Shown one piece after another: positions 7,274-12,855 of a stretch of DNA of 17,077 nucleotides. The stretch is taken from NCBI GenBank assembly GCA_902496275.1, contig CABVAC010000041.1, forward strand, positions 1-17,077, written 5' to 3'. Numbering within the stretch: position 1 is the first letter of the stretch; every line of letters begins with the position of its first letter. The stretch comes from an uncultured Collinsella sp. (lineage in GTDB: Bacteria > Actinomycetota > Coriobacteriia > Coriobacteriales > Coriobacteriaceae). The notes under the pieces are model-generated. The model was given only the letters and a program-made list of their open reading frames with translations. It ran no database searches and was not told the origin of the DNA. A program made the translations under genes and the position numbers.

Positions 7274-7459
7274 TTACTCCTCGACGATCTCGGTGATCGC
7301 GCCAGCGGGGCAGGCGTCCTGGCAAGCGCCACAGGCGACGCAGGAGTCCTCGTCAGCGACGGTAGCGACGTCCTGGAGCTCCAGAACGCCAGCGGGGCAG
7401 GAGTCGACGCAAACGCCACAAGCGATGCACTCGTCGGCATCAATTACGGGATGAGCCAT
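7274..7459 (-). CDS. Small 2[4Fe-4S] ferredoxin
   Basis: A 61-aa clostridial-type electron carrier. It has two complete CxxCxxCxxxCP motifs, C11-C14-C17-C21P and C40-C43-C46-C50P, which bind two low-potential [4Fe-4S] clusters. The two halves are an internal duplication (ADECIACGVCVDSCPAGVLE and EDSCVACGACQDACPAGAIT). Start ATG 7459 follows GAGAGGAAACTACC. A longer frame upstream to 7525 lacks a ribosome site and adds a non-conserved, arginine-rich tail, so I exclude it. It stands alone, converging on niaR. Such ferredoxins serve pyruvate:ferredoxin oxidoreductase, hydrogenase and similar fermentative enzymes, but the context does not name a partner. Confidence 0.96.
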   Translation of the reverse strand: MAHPVIDADECIACGVCVDSCPAGVLELQDVATVADEDSCVACGACQDACPAGAITEIVEE

Positions 7460-7520
7460 GGTAGTTTCCTCTCTGTTGACCGACGCTACAGGCGATGCGC
7501 GCCGGTTTGATTCGGGCAAA

Positions 7521-7548
7521 AACATACCACGGGAGCGACCGTTTGCAA
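7521..7548 (-). promoter_or_regulatory. Candidate ferredoxin promoter
   Basis: On the minus strand, TTGCAA (7548-7543) and TATGTT (7526-7521) are 16 bp apart, each a 4/6 match to consensus. They lie about 62 bases upstream of the ferredoxin ATG. Prediction from consensus only. Confidence 0.35.
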
Positions 7549-7679
7549 TACCCTCTGGCCGGCATCTTCATACCGTTCGCCGAGTATGCCAAGGTTTACT
7601 AAAAAACGCGCAGGTGGGGCCGTTGAGCTGCGCAAATGTTAGCTAAAGGTGACTTGAAATATTGAGCTATTGAGCGCGC

Positions 7680-7857
7680 TTGCGGAAAGGGCATCCCGTT
7701 ATTTGGCCGAAAAACGGGTCGCAGTTTCCGGTTGGGCCCGCTAGCGGAAACTGCGACCCGGTATCAGCTCTCAAAACGGGATATGGTTTCCGGTTGAGCT
7801 TTCAGACGGAAACTGCGACCCGGAATCCACGCTCAAACCGGGACGAGCTTTCCGCAA
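7680..7857. repeat. Array of six alternating inverted 16-mers, CGGAAA-N6-CCCG
   Basis: Six 16-base units lie at 7683, 7715, 7745, 7777, 7807 and 7839 in alternating orientation. Their starts are 32, 30, 32, 30 and 32 apart, so the gaps alternate 16 and 14 bases. In one orientation all read CGGAAA, a six-base core, then CCCG. The cores are GGGCAT (unit 1), CTGCGA (units 2, 3 and 5), CCATAT (unit 4) and GCTCGT (unit 6). Units 2 and 3 form a perfect 16-bp hairpin. The whole block is bounded by a 10-bp inverted repeat, TTGCGGAAAG at 7680-7689 and CTTTCCGCAA at 7848-7857. The gaps also resemble each other: the 14-base gaps begin GTTG, and two of the 16-base gaps share GNATCNNCNCTCAAAN. No protein is encoded. 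Function is unknown. Confidence 0.9.
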
Positions 7858-8116
7858 GGCAGCCCCAGGCACCCCCGGACCCAAACCTCAGCTATCTCTA
7901 CATAGATCTCGATAGATTTGTCGAGAATTCAATCAGCGCATCTACCTGCGCATTTGAGAACCTAAACTCTCAGCAATAAGAAATCTTATATGAATTGACT
8001 TAGATTTTGTATATTCCGGCCCATAAGGGGATACACTACATCCTGAAAGACAAGCCGAAGCGCCGCGTGACAGACCGTCGAGGCGGCGCGAACGCACAAG
8101 AGAGAGGGAATTTCTA
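7858..8116 (+). promoter_or_regulatory. dnaK leader region with inverted repeats, possible HspR operator
   Basis: A relatively AT-rich stretch before dnaK with no gene. It holds TCTCGA-N8-TCGAGA (7907-7912 and 7921-7926) and TGAGA-N8-TCTCA (7955-7959 and 7968-7972). The second loosely resembles the Streptomyces HspR site HAIR (CTTGAGT-N7-ACTCAAG) but is not a clear match. A -35-like TTGACT is at 7995-8000, but no convincing -10 lies 16-18 bp beyond it; TATATT at 8010 is too close. A CIRCE element for HrcA is absent. The ribosome site AGAGAGGG is at 8101-8108. Confidence 0.4.
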
Positions 8117-10009
8117 ATGAGTAAGATTCTTGGTATCGACCTTGGTACTACCAACTCCGCAATGGCCGTCCTCGAGGGCGGTTCTCCGACCATTATCGTG
8201 AACGCTGAGGGCGACCGCACCACCCCGTCCGTCGTGGGCTTCCGTGCCGACGGCGACCGCGTTGTGGGTAAGGCCGCTAAGAACCAGGCTGTCACCAACC
8301 CCAAGAACACCGTGTTCTCCATCAAGCGCTTCATGGGCCGCAAGTACTCCGAGTGCACCTCCGAGATCAAGACCGTGCCGTACGAGGTCAAGGAGGGCCA
8401 GGGTGGCCGTGCCGTCGTCGACATCGAGGGCAAGGACTACACCGCCGAGCAGGTGAGCGCCATGACGCTCGCGAAGATGAAGGCCGACGCCGAGAAGTAT
8501 CTGGGCGAGACCGTCACCGACGCCGTTATCACCGTCCCGGCCTACTTCAACGACGCCCAGCGTCAGGCCACCAAGGACGCCGGCAAGATCGCCGGCCTCA
8601 ACGTCAAGCGTATCGTCAACGAGCCGACCGCTGCTGCTCTGGCCTATGGCCTGGACAAGCAGGGCACCGACCAGCGCATCCTGGTCTTCGACCTGGGCGG
8701 CGGCACCTTCGACGTCTCCATCCTTGACCTCGCCGACGGCGTGTTTGAGGTTCTGTCCACCTCGGGCGACAACCACCTGGGCGGCGACGACTGGGATCAG
8801 CGCGTCATCGACTGGATGGCCGATAAGTTCCAGCAGGAGAACGGTGTCGACCTGCGTCAGGACCCCATGGCCCTGCAGCGTCTGAAGGAGGCCGCCGAGA
8901 ACGCCAAGAAGGAGCTCTCCGCCGCCCAGCAGACCACCATCAACCTGCCGTTCATCACCATGAACCAGTCCGGCCCGCTGCACCTCAACTACACGCTGAC
9001 CCGCGCCGAGTTCGAGAAGATCACCCGCGACCTGCTCGAGCGCTGCAAGCAGCCTGTCACCAACGCCCTGCGCGACGCCAAGCTTAAGCTCTCCGATCTG
9101 ACCGAGGTCATCCTCGTCGGCGGCTCCACCCGTATGCCCGCCGTCCAGGAGCTCGTCAAGACCATGACCGGCAAGCAGCCCAACATGTCCGTGAACCCCG
9201 ACGAGGTCGTTGCCGACGGCGCTGCCGTCCAGGGCGGCGTGCTCACCGGCGACGTCGAGGGCATCCTGCTGCTCGACGTTACCCCGCTGTCGCTGGGCGT
9301 CGAGACCATGGGCGGCATCATGACCAAGATGATCGACCGCAACACCACGATCCCGACCTCCAAGACCGAGGTCTACTCCACCGCTGCCGACAACCAGACC
9401 AGCGTCGAGATCAACGTGCTCCAGGGCGAGCGCGAGCTTGCCCGCGACAACAAGTCGCTCGGTAAGTTCCAGCTGACCGGTATCCCGGCTGCCCGCCGCG
9501 GCGTGCCGCAGATCGAGGTCACCTTCGACATCGACGCCAACGGTATCGTCAAGGTCTCCGCTAAGGACAAGGGCACCGGCAAGGAGCAGCAGATCACCAT
9601 CTCCGGCTCCACTGCTCTGTCCGACGACGAAGTCGATCGTATGGTCAAGGACGCCGAGGCTCATGCCGAGGAGGACAAGAAGCAGAAGGAAGAGGTCGAG
9701 GTCCGCAACCAGACCGATAGCCTGTGCTACTCCACCGAGCAGACCCTCAACGAGCTGGGCGATAAGGTTTCCGCCGATGTGAAGTCCAAGGCCGAGGCCG
9801 CTATCGCCGACGCCAAGAAGGCGCTCGAGGGCTCTGACGTCGAGGCCATCAAGGCCGCCGGCGAGTCCCTGCAGTCCGTGGCCTACGAGCTTGCTCAGGT
9901 TGTCTACGCCGACGCTCAGCAGCAGACCGACGGTGCCGCCGGCGCCCAGCCTGCCGACGATGACGTTGTCGACGCCGACTACGAGGTTGTGGACGACGAG
10001 GACAAGTAA
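8117..10009 (+). CDS. dnaK: Hsp70 chaperone DnaK
   Basis: ATP-driven cytoplasmic chaperone that binds exposed hydrophobic segments of unfolded proteins. The 630-aa product starts with the nucleotide-site motif GIDLGTTNSAMAVLEGG. It has VFDLGGGTFDVSILDL in the second ATPase lobe and VILVGGSTRMPAVQELV in the third phosphate motif. The interdomain linker LLLD (384-387) precedes VTPLSLGVETMGG. The beta-sandwich substrate domain follows, then a helical lid and the acidic tail VDADYEVVDDEDK. Length is normal for DnaK. Start ATG 8117 follows AGAGAGGG. It is the first gene of the dnaK-grpE-dnaJ-hspR cluster, with grpE two bases after its stop. Codon use is strongly biased to C-ending codons, as expected of a highly expressed gene. 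Confidence 0.99.
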   Translation: MSKILGIDLGTTNSAMAVLEGGSPTIIVNAEGDRTTPSVVGFRADGDRVVGKAAKNQAVTNPKNTVFSIKRFMGRKYSECTSEIKTVPYEVKEGQGGRAVVDIEGKDYTAEQVSAMTLAKMKADAEKYLGETVTDAVITVPAYFNDAQRQATKDAGKIAGLNVKRIVNEPTAAALAYGLDKQGTDQRILVFDLGGGTFDVSILDLADGVFEVLSTSGDNHLGGDDWDQRVIDWMADKFQQENGVDLRQDPMALQRLKEAAENAKKELSAAQQTTINLPFITMNQSGPLHLNYTLTRAEFEKITRDLLERCKQPVTNALRDAKLKLSDLTEVILVGGSTRMPAVQELVKTMTGKQPNMSVNPDEVVADGAAVQGGVLTGDVEGILLLDVTPLSLGVETMGGIMTKMIDRNTTIPTSKTEVYSTAADNQTSVEINVLQGERELARDNKSLGKFQLTGIPAARRGVPQIEVTFDIDANGIVKVSAKDKGTGKEQQITISGSTALSDDEVDRMVKDAEAHAEEDKKQKEEVEVRNQTDSLCYSTEQTLNELGDKVSADVKSKAEAAIADAKKALEGSDVEAIKAAGESLQSVAYELAQVVYADAQQQTDGAAGAQPADDDVVDADYEVVDDEDK

Positions 10010-10011
10010 TC

Positions 10012-10854
10012 ATGTCCGCCCGTAAAGCTCGCACGGAGGCGGCTGCCGCTGGCGCCGCCCCCGTTGACTCTGAGGAGAAGGACGTGAAGATTCCCGTAGA
10101 GGCCGCAGACGTTACCGAGGCCAACGAGGCCGAGGCCGCCGAGGCTGCCGAGAACCAGGTAGAGGATTCCAACAAGGAGGCGACGATGACCGAGGACGAG
10201 ATGGTGGAAGCTGCTATCCGCGCCGGTGAGGAAGCCGCCGACAACGACTTTAAGCTCAAGTTCGAGCAGGCTCAAAAGGAGCTTGCTGACGTGCGCCGTG
10301 AGCTCGATGCTGCGGCAGAGGCTCAGAAGGTCGCCGAGGACAAGGCAAAGGACGCTACCGAGCGCACCGCCCGTCTACAGGCCGACTGGGAGAACTTCCG
10401 CCGCCGCACCGCCAATGAGCGTATCGCCGAGCGCGAGCGCGCGACCGAGAAGCTTGTCACCGCGCTGTTGCCGGTGATTGACGATATCGAGCGCGCGATC
10501 GACCATGCCCGCAGTCAAGAGCTTTCCGACGACTTTAAGCAGTTCGTCGACGGCGTCGACGCGGTGCATGCCAAGCTGCTCGACGTGTTCGCGCACGAGG
10601 GCGTTGAGCCCATCGACCCCAAGGGCGAGGCGTTCGATCCGCTCGAGCACCAGGCTGTGGGTCGCGTCGAGGACGCATCGCAGTACGACGAGACCGTCAA
10701 CGATGTGTACCAGAAGGGCTACCGCATGGCGGATCGCATCCTGCGTTCCGCGATGGTGACGGTGACCTACGGTGGCGAGAAGCGCCCCGCACCGGAGCCC
10801 GAAGCGGCGCCCGAGGATGCTGCGGCCGATACGGCCGAGAGCACCGAGGAGTAA
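10012..10854 (+). CDS. grpE: Nucleotide exchange factor GrpE
   Basis: Releases ADP from DnaK and so resets the chaperone cycle; works as a homodimer. Residues 1-80 are acidic and low-complexity. About 80-130 form the long dimer coiled coil (KFEQAQKELADVRRELDAAA). The conserved core follows, with DWENFRRRTANERIAERERA, LPVIDDIERAI and GVEPIDPKGEAFDPLEHQAV, then VYQKGYRMADRILRSAMVTV. The tail is acidic. At 280 aa it is longer than most GrpE (about 180-230). Two further in-frame starts have good ribosome sites: GTG 10084 after GGAGAAGG and ATG 10186 after AAGGAGG. The last gives 222 aa, the usual GrpE length, so the true or main start may be 10186. The start given here is coupled to the dnaK stop. 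Confidence 0.95.
   Translation: MSARKARTEAAAAGAAPVDSEEKDVKIPVEAADVTEANEAEAAEAAENQVEDSNKEATMTEDEMVEAAIRAGEEAADNDFKLKFEQAQKELADVRRELDAAAEAQKVAEDKAKDATERTARLQADWENFRRRTANERIAERERATEKLVTALLPVIDDIERAIDHARSQELSDDFKQFVDGVDAVHAKLLDVFAHEGVEPIDPKGEAFDPLEHQAVGRVEDASQYDETVNDVYQKGYRMADRILRSAMVTVTYGGEKRPAPEPEAAPEDAAADTAESTEE
10174..10188 (+). promoter_or_regulatory. Strong internal ribosome binding site in grpE
   Basis: AAGGAGG (10174-10180), five bases before the in-frame ATG 10186, is one of the best Shine-Dalgarno matches in the window. It would start GrpE at MTEDEMVEAAIRAG, skipping the first 58 residues, which are acidic and not conserved. Confidence 0.6.
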
Positions 10855-10859
10855 TTGAG

Positions 10860-10890
10860 AAGGGCCCCGGGGCAATACCCGGGGCCCTTT
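10860..10890 (+). terminator. GC-rich hairpin after grpE (partial terminator)
   Basis: A 12-bp perfect stem (10860-10871 with 10878-10889) with loop GCAATA. Only three T follow the CCC, so it may be a leaky terminator that lowers dnaJ-hspR transcription relative to dnaK-grpE, or an mRNA-stabilising end. Confidence 0.75.
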
Positions 10891-10962
10891 CTGGCCTAGT
10901 GCCATATGAAAGCATGGGCCGTCGTCTGCATGGGCGGCGGACGTAACAGGAGAGGAGCTACG

Positions 10963-11928
10963 ATGGCTGCAGGCAAAACCTTCTATGACATCCTGGGCGT
11001 ATCCAAGAGCGCCTCCGACAAAGAGATCAAGAGCGCGTTTCGCAAGCTCGCGCAAAAATATCACCCCGATGCCGGCGGCGATGAGGCCAAGTTCAAGGAG
11101 ATCAGCGAGGCCTACGAGACGCTTTCGGACGAGAAGAAGCGCAAAGAGTACGACCAGATGCTCATGTTTGGCGGCATGCCGGGCGCGGGCGGCGCGTATA
11201 GCGGTGGCTACGGAGCCAGTGCCGGCGCGAGCGGCTGGGGCGATATCTTCGACAGCATCTTTAGCGGCAACGGCGCCTGGGGCAGCGATTGGGGCTCGGG
11301 CTTTGCCGGGGCCGCGGGCGCTGCCGGTGCCGGTGCGGGCCGCAACCGCGCGCGCAAGGGCGGCGACCTGTCGCTGACTGTCGACGTGACGGCCGAGGAC
11401 GCGTTTCGCGGCGTGACGCACAAGGTCACCTACCGCATTCCCTCGACGGGCGAGCAGCAGACCATCACGGTTTCGGTGCCTGCGGGTGCGGTCGACGGCG
11501 GCAAGCTGCGCTACAAGCGTCGCGGCGAGTATGGCGTTGCGGGTGGCGAGCGCGGCGACCTGGTCGTGACCACGCATGTGGAGGAGCACCCGCTGTTTAA
11601 GCGTAAAGGTGCCGACGTGACTATGGAGGTACCGGTCTCGGTCTATGAGGCGGCGCTTGGCTGCACGGTTGACGTGCCGACGCCCGGCGGTGCGACGGTT
11701 CGTCTAAAGGTGCCCGCGGGTACCCAGACGGGCAAGAAGTTCCGCTTTAAAGAGATGGGTGCGCCTGACGTTAAGCATCGCGGGCGCACCGGTGCACTGC
11801 TTGTCGAGATCAAGGTGCAGGTTCCCACGAACCTGTCCGATGACGAGCGCGATGCCATGACCAAGCTGCGCGAGGCCGACACGCGCGATTATCGCGAGAA
11901 GGTCAACCGTTACAAGGCGACATACTAG
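10963..11928 (+). CDS. dnaJ: DnaJ-type co-chaperone without zinc finger (class B J-protein)
   Basis: Stimulates the ATPase of DnaK and delivers substrates. The 321-aa product has a J domain at 5-70 with the HPD triad H34-P35-D36. A glycine/alanine-rich linker covers about 72-130 (GGMPGAGGAYSGGYGASAGA and onward). The two C-terminal beta domains begin KGGDLSLTVDVTAEDAFRG and include VPAGTQTGKKFRFKEMGAP. The four CxxCxGxG zinc repeats of classical DnaJ are missing, so it is of the CbpA/DnaJ1 class. Start ATG 10963 follows AGGAGAGGAG; the open frame upstream to 10906 is not J-domain sequence. It sits between grpE (with a hairpin in the 108-bp gap) and hspR. A canonical zinc-finger DnaJ may be encoded elsewhere. 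Confidence 0.96.
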   Translation: MAAGKTFYDILGVSKSASDKEIKSAFRKLAQKYHPDAGGDEAKFKEISEAYETLSDEKKRKEYDQMLMFGGMPGAGGAYSGGYGASAGASGWGDIFDSIFSGNGAWGSDWGSGFAGAAGAAGAGAGRNRARKGGDLSLTVDVTAEDAFRGVTHKVTYRIPSTGEQQTITVSVPAGAVDGGKLRYKRRGEYGVAGGERGDLVVTTHVEEHPLFKRKGADVTMEVPVSVYEAALGCTVDVPTPGGATVRLKVPAGTQTGKKFRFKEMGAPDVKHRGRTGALLVEIKVQVPTNLSDDERDAMTKLREADTRDYREKVNRYKATY

Positions 11929-12000
11929 GGCGGTCGTGGCGCACACCCGCGCCCGCGGATTTATGATGGACGATAACGAGACGGAAAGGGGTCAGGTAGC

Positions 12001-12417
12001 ATGGCCGAGGACAATAGGAACAAACCGCTGTACATGATCAGCGTGGCGGCCGAGCTGACCGGCATGCATCCGCAGACTCTGCGCGTCTACGAGTCCAAGG
12101 GACTGGTGAACCCCCAGCGCTCGGGCGGTAACACGCGTCTGTATTCGCGTGCCGATATCGAGCGCCTGGAGCTCATCAACCAGCTGACCGACGAGGGCAT
12201 CAACCTTGCCGGCGTGGTGCGCATCCTCGATATGAAGGAGCGTGCCGAGGAGCGCGAGCGCGAGAACGAAAAGCTCCGCGCCCGCGTGCGCCAGCTCGAG
12301 GACGAGCTGCACGAGTACAAGATGCAGAAGAAGATCACCGCCCTGGCCCCGCGCGACGGCTCGGTTAACCCCGAGCAAGTCATGCGCAAGCTTTTGGGCG
12401 CAGGCGGGGATCTGTAG
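12001..12417 (+). CDS. hspR: HspR, MerR-family heat-shock repressor
   Basis: A 138-aa regulator. The MerR winged helix covers about 11-80: YMISVAAELTGMHPQTLRVY is the HTH, and KGLVNPQRSGGNTRLYSRAD is the wing. A charged coiled coil follows at about 80-110 (EERERENEKLRARVRQLEDE), as usual for the dimerising helix. In Streptomyces, HspR with DnaK as co-repressor binds inverted repeats before the dnaK operon and relieves repression when DnaK is drawn away by unfolded protein. The same feedback is likely here but not shown. The start is preceded by AAAGGGGTCAGGTAGC. It lies 72 bases after dnaJ and ends the cluster. Confidence 0.95.
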   Translation: MAEDNRNKPLYMISVAAELTGMHPQTLRVYESKGLVNPQRSGGNTRLYSRADIERLELINQLTDEGINLAGVVRILDMKERAEERERENEKLRARVRQLEDELHEYKMQKKITALAPRDGSVNPEQVMRKLLGAGGDL

Positions 12418-12442
12418 TTACGCGGTTCTACGAACCGCGTAA
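12418..12442. repeat. 11-bp hairpin right after hspR
   Basis: TTACGCGGTTC and GAACCGCGTAA pair perfectly around a 3-base loop, beginning directly after the hspR stop codon. No T-run follows. It could be an RNA-stabilising end or the first half of a double terminator with 12486-12527. Confidence 0.7.
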
Positions 12443-12485
12443 CGGCTCGACGCTGCAAGCCCGCCAGAGCGGCAATCTGTCATTC

Positions 12486-12527
12486 AAAAGGCAAGGCATG
12501 ACCAGAAGGTCTATGCCTTGCCTTTTT
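12486..12527 (+). terminator. Intrinsic terminator of the dnaK-hspR cluster
   Basis: A 14-bp perfect stem AAAAGGCAAGGCAT (12486-12499) with its complement (12513-12526). The loop can extend the stem through GACC and GGTC. A run of five T (12523-12527) follows, and the preceding A-run could make it work on both strands. Confidence 0.9.
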
Positions 12528-12610
12528 CATGCCAACTTGTTCGCTCTGGACGTCGCTCGCTGTCCGTCCTCTACCTGCGGCGTTGCCTTGCTCCGGATGC
12601 GGTGGACATT

Positions 12611-12719
12611 GGGGACGTTCTTAAATGGCTAGTCAAAGGGGACATTCTTGCGTCACTTGGCACTTGGGGACGTTCCTTTTGTGCCGGCACTTTGGGACAC
12701 TCCTTGTCAGGAGAGTGAT
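12611..12719 (+). repeat. Four tandem degenerate 27-28-bp repeats, GGGGACRTTCYTT
   Basis: GGGGACGTTCTT (12611), GGGGACATTCTT (12638), GGGGACGTTCCTT (12666) and TGGGACACTCCTT (12693) recur every 27-28 bases. Between them are related words such as GTCACTTGGCACTT and GTGCCGGCACTTT. They sit in the 328-bp gap between the hspR terminator and the hydratase gene. No protein is supported there; otherwise I see nothing in 12528-12610 or 12720-12820. Confidence 0.8.
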
Positions 12720-12823
12720 GCAAGGTGCTCGTCCTTTGCTTTACCGAGATAAAGTGAACGTGTAGATTCGTAACCCACTCGCAACTGTTCTATGGCACGA
12801 TATTGAACGAATGTATGCTATGC

Positions 12824-12840
12824 GCCCAAATCTTTTGGGC
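12824..12840 (+). promoter_or_regulatory. Short leader hairpin before the hydratase gene
   Basis: GCCCAAA (12824-12830) pairs with TTTGGGC (12834-12840) around TCT, ending five bases before the ribosome site GGGAG (12846-12850). A TATGCT at 12814-12819 could be a -10 box, but no good -35 is visible. The hairpin may affect translation; inference only. Confidence 0.4.
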
Positions 12841-12855
12841 AGAGTGGGAGACAGT

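Noticed and set aside
7683..7854. CRISPR array
   Set aside because: Unit starts are 30-32 apart, but the 16-mers alternate in orientation and have variable centres, and gaps of 14-16 bases are too short and similar to be spacers. No cas genes are near.
7680..7979. Open frame for a 99-aa protein on the plus strand
   Set aside because: It runs through the inverted-repeat array, has no ribosome site and its translation simply reflects the repeats.
8000..8116. CIRCE element (HrcA site) before dnaK
   Set aside because: No TTAGCACTC-N9-GAGTGCTAA is present; the cluster carries hspR instead of hrcA.
8114..9664. 516-aa minus-strand open frame opposite dnaK
   Set aside because: Antisense shadow of a strongly codon-biased gene; composition is leucine/glycine/valine-rich without any domain.
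12793..12808. Sigma-54 promoter (TGGCACG followed by TTGAA)
   Set aside because: The -24-like TGGCAC is present, but the -12 GC is missing and the spacing is off by one base.
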